DNA from: Vitis vinifera | Taxonomy: Eukaryota > Streptophyta > Magnoliopsida > Vitales > Vitaceae | Assembly: GCF_030704535.1 (NCBI RefSeq) | Contig: NC_081808.1 | Coordinates: forward strand, 20,324,501-20,388,500 | Length of the DNA: 64,000 bases | Direction: 5' to 3' | Shown: positions 25,246 to 38,054 of the stretch, one piece after another | Layout of the letters: every line of letters begins with the position of its first letter | Numbering within the stretch: the first letter of the stretch is position 1 | Notes under the pieces: model-generated | Seen by the model: the letters and a program-made list of their open reading frames with translations, nothing else | What the model was told of the DNA's origin: nothing | The model's database searches: none | Made by a program: the position numbers and the translations under genes

Positions 25246-27124
25246 TCGGAAAATATTGAAGTTTAATATCCTATATCTCAATTTTTGTACTTTCACTATG
25301 TCTTGGGCTTAAATAAGTAGGTTTTATGGATTTAAGATCAATTTTTTTGGACCAATTGGATCCAAAGCATAATTTTCTCAAAATATATATATATATTAAA
25401 CAATATAAATAAGAAAAGATAAAAACGCAATCATGGGTTTTAGTTGAGATTTCCAATTAAAAACCGAGTCATATAGTGGTGTTATGTTTTTCATTTCGGG
25501 GTGCGATTATATTTGTTTGTTAAAAATGTGGAGTGAGAGCTATTCCACAATGAATCTATATAGATTTTTTTATTTTTTTCACAATTTTAAGTTTATTAGG
25601 TGGCTTGAGCCTGTCAACTAATTTTACGATCTCTAATGTTGTAGAACTCTTAACATGCTTTTAAAAGTCTCCCAACTTGAAGGCACAAAGCATTTTTGTA
25701 AATGGGGTAAGATGGAGTTGAAAGAATTTTTGAGTTGTTCATGTTGCATGCTATTAAATTTTAATGCCATGCAGAGGATAAAACATCGTGGTGGGTGGAT
25801 GGGGTTCAATTAAAATCAAAAGACTATTGTAATGCGCGAGGCAACACACCTAAATTCATAAGTTTTTTTATGTCTACCAAACAAAAGATTTCGACAGCTA
25901 AATGTGTGATGTAATTCAATATTTCTATTATTACTTTATATATATATATATTTTATAATATTTTCATAATTTTTTACCAATTTTCATTTTATTGATATTT
26001 TGTGTTAAAATATTTATCAATATATCTCGATATATTTCTCAAATCAAATTATTGATATATCCGTTAAAATTGATATTTTTATCCTTAAATGTTAGATGTG
26101 TACAACAAGATCTTATGATTATAGATCCGAGTCTCATTGATTTATATTCTTATACTTTAATCTCATTTGTTTCTATTGTTTAATATTTTAAAATTTAATA
26201 AAAATATTTGATAAATACAGAATAATTTAGTAGTTTTCCTATTTCATAACCAAATACCGAATTTTAATCTAATAGAACTCCTTTCTTTATTTAATATTTG
26301 TTAAAGTCAATTTTCATATTTAATATTTGATTTTATTTGTGTATATCTCTTAAATTTAAATTTAAGATTGAAGTTTATTATTTAGGAGTTGAGATGAAGG
26401 GTTTGATATATTTTAGTATTTCCAATTCCATAATCAAATACTTGAATTTTAATATAGTATTTAATGTTTCTTAAAGTCAATTTACATAATTTTAGCAACT
26501 TTCTACGAGGGGTTCTCCCTTGAATCCAAAATTAATTAGGAGAGTTATTTGCGTTTCCACATTTATAATTTAGAGTGAATTATTTCCTCTCTCCTAATTA
26601 AAAAATAAATAAAAAGTTAAATTTTAAATTAAAATAAATATTATTTTTATAATAAATTGAATGAAAGTCAAAGAATTTTTTTTTAATATCTATTTATTTT
26701 CTTTTTAAAAATTAGGTTTTAACTTTTAACAAAATATTTATTTCATATTTTAGGTTTATTTAGAAGAGATGTGATTATATCAAAAGGAAAGTGGGAGTCT
26801 AACCGGTATCGCGGTTTCCAAGGCACCGGACGTTCAGTTCGGTGAACCCAAGACACACGCTAAGGGGTAGGGTAGACTGAGCCCTCTGTAAATAGACTAG
26901 AAAGTCCTCGTTTTCATGTGCTCCTGCCGTTAATCTGGAGCAGCACAGGGGCATTTATGTCAGTTTGGAGGTTGCTCCAACAGCATACCCCAGATCCTTG
27001 ATTTGAAACAACAGTTCATCATAATTCATCACAGTCCGCGAAACCGCTCAGAAAATTCTCCTTTTCTCTGGTTTTTTTATCCAGATCTCTCGTCCTCTCC
27101 CCAAGCAACTCCATTCGCCTTACC
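25246..27124. other. Intergenic, AT-rich, upstream of AAA-ATPase A
   Basis: Mostly AT-rich DNA with no coding frame. From about 26790 the composition becomes balanced and probably holds the promoter and 5' UTR of the gene starting at 27125. No clear TATA box was identified. Confidence 0.55.
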
Positions 27125-28724
27125 ATGAATAACGCAATCAACTTTTTCTCTGAAACCAAATTGGCCTCCGCCAAGACGGTGTTCTCCACCGCTGCCTCTC
27201 TCCTCGCCACCGCTATGGTGTTCCGAAGCGTCCTCCAAGATTTCTTGCCTTACGAAGCCCAGCAAATTTTTTGTTCTGGAATTCGACGCTTGTTCAATCG
27301 CTTCTCCCCACAGATGACCATGGTGATCGACGAGTTCGATGGCATCGCTTACAACCAAATCTTCGAGGCTGCCGAGACCTACTTGGGCAGCAAAGTCTGC
27401 TCCTCCCAGAGGCTGAGAGTGAGCAGGCCGGCCAAGGAGCGCAAATTCAACATCAACGTGGAGCGTGATCAAGAGATCGTCGACGTGTTTCGTGGTGTCA
27501 AATTCAGGTGGCTCTTGATATGTATTAAGACTGAGTCCAGGAGTATATACAATCCTCGCGATTTCAACTCCACAATTCGATCCGAAGTTCGATCTTTCGA
27601 GCTCAGTTTTCATAAGAAGCATTTGGATATGGTTCTCAATTCCTACTTTCCATACATATTGAAGGAATCAGTATCCTTGATACAAGAGAAGAAGACTTTG
27701 AAGCTCTTCACCGTCGATTTCGAAAAAATGTTTGGGAAGATGAGCGATGCCTGGTCATCAATCAGCCTTGATCATCCATCAACTTTTGATACGATCGCCA
27801 TGGACTCGGAACTAAAGAGCAAAATTTTGGAAGATCTTAAAAGGTTTGTCAGGAGGAGGGATTATTACAAGAAGGTCGGGAAGGCTTGGAAGCGCGGATA
27901 CTTGCTGTACGGACCTCCTGGTACGGGTAAATCGAGTTTGATCGCCGCCATAGCTAACTATTTGAACTTCGATATATATGATTTGGAGCTCACGGAACTC
28001 CGGTGCAACTCCGAGCTGAGGAGGTTGCTGCTTGCGACAGCCAATCGATCAATTCTGGTGGTGGAGGATATTGACTGTACGATTCAGTTGCAAGATCGTT
28101 CGGCAGAAAGCCAAGTCATGAATCCACGCTCATTTCAGTTCGAGAAACAGGTCAGTACACTAGTTTTAATTGTGCACTAGTTTTAATTTTCCTCTGTTTG
28201 GTCGCTGAGAAAAAAAAAGTAGAAAAGAAAATTGAATTGAAGCTGTGAGTCTCTAATTTCGCCATGTTTGATTAGTAGGAAGTTAGAATCCTTCACGAAA
28301 TTGGTTATAAAGTCGGTACTATCTTTCCTTGGAATAAGCCTTCCGGACCTCGCGCACAGTTTTTGGATCATTCGTGAATCAGTTTATTTTTCTATTATGA
28401 TGTTCCCATATTTGGGTCATTCGTGAATCAGGCTTGAAATTCATTTCGTTGTTGAGTGATTAATTTTTCAATGCCGGCTAATGTTAAGGCATTCTCAACC
28501 ATATAAGATATTGGTTTGGAGTATGAAACTATTTTTTTTCCCCTAGGGTCATAAAAATTGGCATACTCAAGTCGTTTTCAAGGGATTTTTTTTTTCTTTC
28601 TGTGAATTGCTTTCTTGCTAAAAAATATAGTACTCTGTTACTAGTCTTAGGACTTCTAGTCATTTGATAATGAGCTCTCCAAACTGCCACAGCAACTTCT
28701 CTCTCAAGTTTGATTAAATTGATT

Positions 28725-28764
<40 letters not shown>

Positions 28765-29349
28765 GAATTTGTTTATTGTAGAGGTGTTGACAACTGAGTT
28801 AAACACCCACTTTTTCTCCTCTTTATTGATGACGGAATATGGGTGTGGAATAGGTAACAGTACCCCCCAGAAAATGGCAATGACTCCGTAGAGAGTTTTT
28901 TCGAAGTTAGGGCCATTTTCTCCTACTTTTGCCTCTTCTAATTCCGTATTATGCATTAAACTGTGACAGGTGACGCTTTCAGGATTGTTGAATTTTATCG
29001 ATGGACTTTGGTCAAGCTGCGGTGACGAGCGAATCATAATATTCACAACAAACCACAAAGACAAGCTGGATCCTGCTTTGCTGCGTCCAGGGCGTATGGA
29101 CATGCACATTCACATGTCATATTGCACTCCATATGGGTTCAAAATTTTAGCTGCCAACTACCTTGGAATAATAAACCATTACCTATTCAGTTACATTGAA
29201 AATCTCATTCAAACTACTGAAGTCACCCCAGCTGAAGTGGCCGAGCATCTACTCCAAAGTGATGAGCCTGAAAAGGCACTCAGAGATTTGATTAAATTCC
29301 TCGAAGTGAAGAAGGAAGAGGCTAGGGTTCAAAAAGAAAAAGAAGAACT

Positions 29350-29382
<33 letters not shown>

Positions 29383-29512
29383 GGAGGAAGAAGAAGCCAA
29401 GCCAGAAAAAGAACTGGAATTGCAGCAAGGTGGTAGTGTTGGAGAAAATGACGAGGTGATGATGATGAATAAACGAATGCCACAGCTGGGCTTTACACTT
29501 GGAGATGGATAG
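27125..29512 (+). CDS. AAA-ATPase A (AATP1/HSR4-like, BCS1-type)
   Basis: Two exons, 27125-28150 and 28970-29512 (donor CAG|GTCAGT, acceptor GACAG|GT), encode 522 residues. An N-terminal hydrophobic segment (about 18-34) is followed by the plant AAA-associated domain (about 35-130). The single BCS1-type AAA core has Walker A GPPGTGKSS at 263-271, Walker B ILVVEDIDC at about 310-318, sensor-1 FTTNHKDKL near 367 and the arginine-finger region RPGRMD at 381-386. Relatives (AATP1/ASD, HSR4/OM66) are membrane-anchored ATPases of mitochondria or ER, induced by salicylate, senescence or stress; the substrate is unknown. The tail has a run of about 16 Glu from a GAA/GAG repeat. All key motifs are intact. 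First of four copies in the window; its 819-bp intron carries a (TA)n tract. Confidence 0.9.
28729..28761. repeat. (TA)n microsatellite
   Basis: About 16 TA units inside the single intron of AAA-ATPase A. Confidence 0.9.
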
Positions 29513-31214
29513 TCACTCTTGTTTCCTTGGGAAATACTCGTGTCCTGCAGTGAAAGAATTGAGAGGATACAAAGCCAGTCTGAAGACTCTGCCATCAATT
29601 GATCTCAAACATTTTTCATTCCTTCTGTTAAAGAATGTTGCCGTGGTACTTCACCATAATATTTCTGCAATTCTTTTCACAGGGTCCTTGCAATTAAGAA
29701 ATTGGAGATTTCTTCATGTTTTCGTGGAAAATCTTGAGAGGAGTTGCAATTGTGGTGAGTGAAAGCCCTCTGAACCCAATTGGTCCCTTCTCTTTAATAC
29801 ATTGTTATGGAAATTGCTATGATTTTGTTCTTTGTTTCCAAATCCTGTTTTGAAGATAATGCAGTATCTACCATAATATATCTATGGGATTGTAGGAGGA
29901 GGGTAGACTATGGTTGGAAAGTGCTTTTTGATATAATTTTAAAAAATAGTTTTAAGTATTGTTTTTAAAAAATACATATGGAAAGTGCTTTTCAAAATAA
30001 TTATCAAAAACTATTTATAAAAACTGTTTGTTTGGTTTTTTATGAATAAAAAATATGTTTTATAACTTGAAATATTACTTATCTTCTTTTATATTGTTAA
30101 ATTTTAATTATAGTAAATCATTCTTTATTTATACAATTATTTTTTTGAAATATGTTTAACTATTTTTCTGTTATTAAAAATAAAAAATTATTTTTAAAAA
30201 CAATTTCAAAATAATATGTAATAGGGCATGTTTAAGTAGTTTGAAATTTAAGTCCATCATTCTTGAAAGATAATTATAGATGACACACTCATTTCAACAT
30301 TTCATTAAAGTTCTATACACTATACAATACAAACTTATGTATTACATATAAACTTACTTACTGTACTCTCAGGGAAAATAAGTGAGGAGTTGAATTAGAA
30401 ACATAATTTTATTCCTAAAAATAACTTACTTACTGTACTCTCAGGGAAAATAAGTGAGGAGTTGAATTAGAAACATAATTTTATTCCTAAAAATAGCTAG
30501 AATTGTTCTTAAGAATTATTTTTAAAAAACCATTTTTTACAACTATTTTAAGAAAATATTATCAAATAAATCCTAATTTTTTTTATTATTTTCCTTAAAT
30601 TTATTTTTTAATTTTTATTTTTTATTTTCAATGAAAATAAAAATAATGATGGTGGTAAGTACATAATCACTTCTATTATCATTTTAATTACTATTAATGG
30701 CACAAATATTAAGTGTATATAAAAAAAATTAAAGGAAAAAAAAGTGTTTTTAACACACATAAAAAATCATAAAATAAAAACATCTAGAAAAAATAATTAA
30801 ATTTAAGTATCAATGGACTCGCAACTCCAGCATAGAGGCGGTGTTAGAAATTGAGTGGATTTAGAGTCAGTAATAATACGAGAAAGTATTTCTAATATTT
30901 TTAATATTTAAAAATTAAAAATAATGTTATAAATATTAAAAATACTTCTCAAAATCATCGAAAATAAAAAACACTTTTTTTAAACCACTACTTAACGCTT
31001 TTATCGAGAAGCAATTGTCTGTGTTGCTCTCTTCCCGTACTCTCGCTTCATTGGCAAAAGACTAAAAAGAGTCTCACGTGCTCTTTTTTCCATGATCGTT
31101 GATTTTGTCCGTGTTTGTTTCCTTTTCCTGCTAGGATTCCCCCAAACGCATGCCAAAACCATATAAACCAAATATTCAGCCACATCCCAACAGCACATCA
31201 CTTGTTGAGAGACC
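29513..31214. other. Intergenic between AAA-ATPase A and pseudogene B
   Basis: The first few hundred bases are probably 3' UTR of gene A. The rest is AT-rich with MITE-like text (about 29915-30245 and 30850-31000) and a perfect tandem duplication. No coding sequence was recognised. Confidence 0.55.
30351..30494. repeat. Perfect tandem duplication, 72-bp unit
   Basis: Two adjacent copies (30351-30422 and 30423-30494) of a unit starting AACTTACTTACTGTACTCTC. I see no mismatch between them, so the duplication is recent, or the assembly duplicated a read edge. Confidence 0.85.
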
Positions 31215-31581
31215 ATGGCGCCTTCGCCATCATCGTTGTTCTCAACCTATGTCTCCATCTCCACTTCAGTTCTGCCGATTCGATCTATCGTAGACAATTT
31301 CATTCCTAACCCAATGCGAAATTTTCTGCTACGAAGATTATATTCTTTGCTCTTACTTACGAAGCCCTTCAACGCTCACCCTAGTCATCGAAGAATATGG
31401 TGGCATCAACCAAAATCAGCTTTATTCTGCGGCTGAGATCTACTTGTCCAGCAGGATCAGCCCTGACATTCAGCTTCTCAGAGTAAGCAAAAGCGCCAAA
31501 GAGGACAATCTAAACCTTCAGTTCGATAGAGATGAGAGAATTAACGATACCTTTGAAGGGATAGTGCTTAAATGGGTATTT

Positions 31582-31586
31582 GTCTG
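31582..31586. repeat. Target-site duplication of the Copia element (left)
   Basis: GTCTG directly before the left LTR; the same five bases follow the right LTR at 38055-38059. Confidence 0.9.
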
Positions 31587-32096
31587 TGATGAGAATTTAA
31601 ATTTCATATGATCACATGTTGACAAATTAAGCATGCATTTTTCAGCAAAATTCAACCCGTTACCTTGGTTCGTGCTTTGGGAAGCCATTTCTGCTACCTT
31701 TGATGTCCAATAATCTGCTTTCCGGGTGCGTGATGCTCCGAGGATGAACGATCAATGAGCTCTTCCCTTTAATCCCCAAAATTCAGTCCAAAGTGGAGCG
31801 TGTGATTGTGTTTGCCGGGAGAGCTCTCAAAAGGAAGAAAAGATGCTCTCTAGAAAAATGCAAACATCTCTATATATATATATATATAAATAAATATATT
31901 CATATATATATCACACACATTATTTGGACCACCACTTGACTTAATGGGCCAGTCAAGTGAATTAGGGTGAGCCCATAAAAAATCAAGCAACAATATGTGT
32001 CCAGTCCCATTATGGACCACAATGCAAAAAATAAATAACACTGATTTATGACATTATTAAATTGATTATGTAAGTCCACACATAAAAATTCCAACA
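31587..32096 (-). repeat. 3' LTR of the Copia element
   Basis: 510 bp; on the - strand it begins TGTTGGAATTTTTATGTGTG and ends CTCATCA. It matches the right LTR except in the TA-rich microsatellite. Confidence 0.93.
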
Positions 32097-32107
32097 ATCT
32101 CCCACTT
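32097..32107 (-). other. Polypurine tract of the Copia element
   Basis: On the - strand AAGTGGGAGAT directly precedes the 3' LTR start TGTTGG, the usual position for the plus-strand primer. Confidence 0.8.
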
Positions 32108-32306
32108 GGACTACATAATCAAACATTACAACATACATATAATCATAAATCAATGTCCCATAGAATCTCATCAGAAATAAATAATCAAAAGCAATCATAT
32201 ATGCTTCATTGCTTGATTCATAGGGAAATGTACAATAATAGCAATCCTTTCAACAATAACATAGTATTACAATACCAAAAATTGGCTCCCACTAACTTAA
32301 TACAAC

Positions 32307-35300
32307 CTAGGCTTCCAACAACCCCATTTGAGATACATGTTCTTGAAACGCAATTATGGGTAAGCCTTTTGTTAATGGATCCGCCAACATACTTTTTGTG
32401 GACATGTGTTCAATATCAATAAGAGACTCTGCCACTTTCTCCTTAACAAAATAGAACTTTACATCAATATGTTTGGAGCGAGAAATACTCCTGGTGTTCT
32501 TGGAGAAAGCAACAGCTGCGGAATTATCACAAAATAATTTCAGCGGTCTAGAAATGGAGTCAACAACTCCTAAAGCTGAAACAAAATTCCGCATCCACAT
32601 AGCATGACAACAAGCCTCATAACATGCCACATACTCTGCCTCCATGGTTGAGGATGCTGTAAGTGTCTGCTTGACACTTTTCCAAGATACAGCTCCTCCT
32701 GCCATCATAAAAATATAGCCCGTAGTGGATTTCTTATCATCTATGCAGCCAGCAAAATCAGCATCACAAAACCCAACTACATCAAGTAAGCTGGTGCGCT
32801 GATATGTCAACATTAAGTCCTTAGTTCCTTGCAAATACCTAAGGACCTTCTTAGCTGCTTTCCAATGTTGACTCCCAGGATTGCTCAAGTACCTTCCCAA
32901 CATGCCCACAACAAAAGCAATATCAGGGCGTGTACATACTTGAGCATACATAAGGCTGCCCACCACAGATGAATAAGGAATGGTCTTCATTTCCTCTCTC
33001 TCATCATCATTTTGAGGACACTGAGCCTTTGAAAATTTATCACCCTTCACAATTGGCGCTTTAGTAGATTTACAGTTGTGCATATTGAACCTCTTCAATA
33101 TCCTTTCAATATAGGCTCTTTGAGACAATTTAAGCACTCCATTAGCCCTATCACGAAGAATCTTTATGCCCAAGACATAAGAAGCCTCACCAAGATCCTT
33201 CATGTCAAAATGGGTTGACAACATGTGCTTTGTCTCAATCAACAAGTCAGGATCATTTGATGCGAGTAGTATATCATCAACATATAAAACAAGAAATATG
33301 TAACTACTCCCACTGACCCTCAAATATATGCATCTATCAACTGTATTTTCTTTAAAGCCATTTTGGGTGATAATCTTATCAAACTTCAGATACCACTGCC
33401 TCGAAGCCTGTTTAAGACCATAAATGGACTTATTGAGCTTGCAAACTAAATCTTCCTTTCCAACTTCTACAAAACCAATAGGTTGCTCCATATACACCTC
33501 CTCATCCAAATCACCATTCAAGAAAGCTGTCTTGACATCCATCTGATGTAGCTCCAAGTCAAAATGAGCTACTATGGCCATAATCACTCTAAAAGAGTCC
33601 TTGGTCGACACAGGTGAGAAGGTTTCTTTGAAATCAATTCCTTCTCTTTGACTATAACCTTTAACCACAAGTCTAGCTTTATATCTCTCTATTTTCCCGC
33701 TAGAATCACGTTTGGTCTTAAAGACCCACTTGCACCCAACTGGTTTACAACCATGAGGCAATTCAACCAAGTCCCAAACACCATTCATATACATAGAATT
33801 CATTTCATCATCCATGGCTTCTTTCCAAGATATGAAATGAGGACAATGAATTGCTTCTTGGTAAGTGACTGGATCAAAAGCATCATAACTATCATACTCA
33901 TGCTCCTGTAAATAAACCATATAATCATCTGAAATAGCCGGCCTACGAACCCTCTGTGATCTTCTCAAAGGAACCTCATTAACAACTGTATCATCTACAG
34001 GAAGGTCGGATTCCACTTGATCACCATGTTCTCCTTGATTAGTGGCTGGCTGTTGGACAATAGGAACATCCATATTTGGAACATGAGATGTAGGAAAAGG
34101 AATCACAACATGCTCTTCTCCAAAAGGTATCTCACGAGGCACAAAATTTGGATCAACATTAACTTCATCCTCAAAATATACAGCCCTGTCTGATTCAATG
34201 ATCCTGGTGGTATGAGATGGACAATAGAATCTGGAACCCCTTGATCCAATGCAATAGCCAACAAAGAAACCACTAATGGTTTTAGGATCAAGTTTCTTTG
34301 ACTGTGGGTTATAGGGCCTAACCTCAGCCTTACATCCCCAAACATGGAAATGGTAAAGGCTGGGTTTCTTTCCTGACCATAGCTCATAAGGTGTCTTAGG
34401 CACAGACTTACTGGGCACTTGATTCAAAATATATGCCGCAGTCCTTAAGGCTTCACCTCATAGAAATTCTGGTAAAGAGGAATTGGACAACATGCACCTC
34501 ACCATATCTAACAATGTGCGATTCCTCCTTTCTGCAACCCCATTCTGTTGAGGAGTGCCTGGCAATGTATATTTCGCATCAATGCCACATTCCAACAGAA
34601 ACTTAGCAAATGGTCCAGGATTCCGTCCAGTCTTATCATATCTCCCATAATACTCGCCACCTCTATCAGACTTCACAGCTTTAATGGGCTTTCCCAACTG
34701 CAACTCCACCTTAGCCTTAAAGGCTTTGAACACATTCAGGGAGTCAGATTTCTCATGGATTAGTTCAACATAACCAAATCTAGAGAAATCATCAATAAAA
34801 GTGATGAAATATTTATAACCCCCTAAAGCAGTTGGTGACAAAGGACCACATATATCTGTGTGGATCAAGTCTAAAGTACTTTCACACCTATCAATCTTCT
34901 CCTTTCTGGTCTTTGCTGTCATCTTCCCCTTTAAGCAAACAACACAAGTCTCGAAGTCTGAGAAATCAAGATTAGAAAGCACACCATCTTTCACCAATCT
35001 CTCTAATCTTTGCCTAGAAATATGACCTAGACGTTTGTGCCACAACATGGAAGAACTCAAATTCATTCTAGCACGCTTGCAACCAACAACAGAATTAACA
35101 GAGGATGAATCACATAATAAACCATGATGCAAACTGAGACTATAAAGATTTCCAAACAAAACACCATTGCCAATTAAGACTGAGTTGCAAAAAATATCCA
35201 CTTTTCCACCTCCAAAGTGAAAAGAGTAACCATGTCTATCCAAAGAAGATACAGAAATCAGATTCCTCCTAAGTGAGGGTATAAAAGCCACATTGTGTAA

Positions 35301-36437
35301 CAACAAAAAACTTTCTGTGATCAACTTCAGCTTTATCATGCCAAAAAATTCCACTTTCACTTTGCTTCCGTCACCCATATACACACATTCTTCATGCTTT
35401 GACGGCTTCCTTCTGTTTGTCATCTCCTGCAAAGAATTAGTGACATGAATAGTGGCACCAGTATCTAACCACCAAGAATTGGCATGAACATCAACAATAT
35501 TTGTCCCAATCATGTTTGCATTCAAATTAACCACAACCACAATTTCACCTTTCTTTTTCTTCTCTAGCCAATTCTTAAATTTGAAGCAATCAACTTGCTT
35601 GTGGCCAATCTTATGGCAAAAGTTGCACTTCCCCTTGAATTTCTCACTCTTTGCAGCATTAGAAGAAACAGATGCGTTGGAGGTTCCTTGATTTGAATTC
35701 CCTTTCCTCTTGAACTGCTTAGAGCCTCCAAAATTCTTATGTGGATGTTTTTTCTTCACATTACTGGCTTGATTTGTTACAAGAGCAAGGGAGTGAGTCT
35801 CATGTTTCTTCAGTGAGACTTCATGTTGCACTACAATGGACATCAACTCCTCCAGAGTCCATTCTTCCTTCAAGGCATTGTAAGTCAACTTCACTGCATC
35901 AAAGGAAGCAGGAAGAGACTCAAGTATCAACCATTTCAGAAATTTTTCACCCAACTCCACTTTCATCTCATTTGCCTTGTTGAAGTAGTGCCTTAGCTTG
36001 ATGATATGATCCCTAACCCCACTAACTCCATCATATACAGTAGTTGTGAGAAGCTTCAAATGAGTTGCCATTTCAGCCTTATCAACTTTGGTATAATTGG
36101 CCTTCACATATTCCAAGAAGTCTTTCGCCCTTTCCGTCTTTGGCCCGCATTCTTTGATAGATTTATCCATAGTGAATTTCATCACCATCAAACAACTCCT
36201 GTTGGAGTGCTCCCATCTTTCATAAAATAATCTTTCATCTGCAGAGCTCACATCAGTGAGCTTACTTGGCTCATCAACCCTCAAAGCCAAGTCCAGATTT
36301 TGCAGAGTCATATTCACGTTAAAGGACTCAAACCATTCTTCAAAATTATTCCCAGTAAGAGGTTTGATGGCAGACAATTGCAGAGAAATACCAGGATTGC
36401 TGGTAGCTGGAAAATAGCAAAATTCAACAGTATGCAT
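32307..36437 (-). pseudogene. Copia gag-pol polyprotein with one nonsense codon
   Basis: One frame of about 1376 codons runs from 36437 to 32307, broken only by TGA at 34460-34458 where the family has Trp (LPEFL-stop-GEALRTAAYILN). In order it shows: gag with zinc knuckle CNFCHKIGHKQVDC; aspartic protease WWLDTGATIHVTNS; integrase with a GPLSPTALGGYKYF segment and SDRGGEYYG; reverse transcriptase with YVDDILLAS; and RNase H with CDADFAG, MEAEYVA and FCDNSAA. The order PR-IN-RT-RH defines Ty1/Copia. Apart from the single stop all catalytic motifs look intact. A G-to-A change turning TGG into TGA explains the defect most simply. Confidence 0.92.
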
Positions 36438-37528
36438 GTTATTACAATATCATGCATTTGCTAATTTCCATAATTTCTCAATTTAGCAATAGCTTGGAAT
36501 TTTTAAAAAATTCCACGGCGGTAAGGACAACTAATTAAATATTACAACCAAAATGTACTAATTTTATTACCGAAAGGGCAAAGGAAATTAGTACAGTTCA
36601 TAATATACAATTAATTTCCTTCACCAATCTAAGCATCCTACCAAGCATTGTTATCATCGATAGGACAATTACAATACCCGTATGGATCTTAGTAATCACA
36701 ATAATAAAACGATTAAATGTGGGAGTTAAATTATCTCAACAAGGACAATTTGACACATATAGGATCACGATAGGCAATCACACATATGTTCACAATTGTC
36801 ATGAATAAAATAAAATATTCAATTTTCACAATTTGACACACTTGGAATTGCGATAGGCAATCACACAAGTGTGCTTCATTGCCTCAATAAATTGAAATAT
36901 TTAACAAAATTGACATAGGACAACATTATTGATATAAGAAAAAAATTATACCATAAAGAACAATAATAATAATAATTGTCCCAATAAAGTCAAATTTAAT
37001 AAATGCATAAAAAATTCTAGCATATGCACAATCAATCCAAGAATACCAAGGAAACAAACAAACAAAAAAAAAAAAATTTTGGTTTTTTTTTTTTTTTTTT
37101 TTTTATGACGTCATCACGTCACTGTTCATCTTCTCCTCCAGCTGAGCACGGCCTGGTTCTGGAGAAGAAAAAAAAAAAAATTTTCCGCCCAAAATTTCAC
37201 GCATTTTTCGTCAAAAAAACATAGATTTCCATCCTAAAACATCAATTCTTCAATCCAAACCCAAAAATTGCACAAAAAACCGCATAATAGCAAGAACCAA
37301 ACAAGCCCTAATTTTCGAAATCCCACCAAATGAGCTCCAAAAAATCACAAAATTTGATGGGTTTTGCTCCAAACAATATTCTCTACAAGTTTCCAACAAC
37401 AATCGGGCTTGAAAACAGAGAATCAACATCAAACGAGAAATAAAATTCCAAAAAAAATGGCTTCCACCACAGGAAACGGGAAACCCAAAAATTAACCCAA
37501 AATTGCAGCTCAAATGTCAATCATGTGT

Positions 37529-37540
37529 GCTCTGATACCA
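37529..37540 (-). other. Primer-binding site of the Copia element
   Basis: On the - strand TGGTATCAGAGC, two bases after the 5' LTR end. This is the standard plant complement of the initiator tRNA-Met 3' end. Confidence 0.92.
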
Positions 37541-37542
37541 AT

Positions 37543-38054
37543 TGATGAGAATTTAAATTTCATATGATCACATGTTGACAAATTAAGCATGCATTTTTCA
37601 GCAAAATTCAACCCGTTACCTTGGTTCGTGCTTTGGGAAGCCATTTCTGCTACCTTTGATGTCCAATAATCTGCTTTCCGGGTGCGTGATGCTCCGAGGA
37701 TGAACGATCAATGAGCTCTTCCCTTTAATCCCCAAAATTCAGTCCAAAGTGGAGCGTGTGATTGTGTTTGCCGGGAGAGCTCTCAAAAGGAAGAAAAGAT
37801 GCTCTCTAGAAAAATGCAAACATCTCTCTCTCTATATATATATATATATAAATATATTCATATATATATCACACACATTATTTGGACCACCACTTGACTT
37901 AATGGGCCAGTCAAGTGAATTAGGGTGAGCCCATAAAAAATCAAGCAACAATATGTGTCCAGTCCCATTATGGACCACAATGCAAAAAATAAATAACACT
38001 GATTTATGACATTATTAAATTGATTATGTAAGTCCACACATAAAAATTCCAACA
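37543..38054 (-). repeat. 5' LTR of the Copia element
   Basis: 512 bp, matching the left LTR apart from a slightly different CT/TA repeat near 37820-37860. Confidence 0.93.

Larger units (their letters stand above)
31587..38054 (-). mobile_element. Copia (Ty1) LTR retrotransposon, complete structure
   Basis: A 6468-bp element read on the - strand. Its 5' LTR is 38054-37543, with a tRNA-iMet-type PBS beside it, a leader of about 1.1 kb, the gag-pol frame 36437-32307, a polypurine tract, and the 3' LTR 32096-31587. The target-site duplication is GTCTG. The two LTRs are 512 and 510 bp and I see differences only in a CT/TA microsatellite, so insertion is recent. It lies within AAA-ATPase pseudogene B in the opposite orientation. 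One nonsense codon blocks pol, so this copy would need proteins from elsewhere to move. Confidence 0.93.

Noticed and set aside
29329-29598. 89-codon frame on the - strand with poly-Ser
   Set aside because: It is the reverse of the GAA/GAG repeat in exon 2 of AAA-ATPase A.
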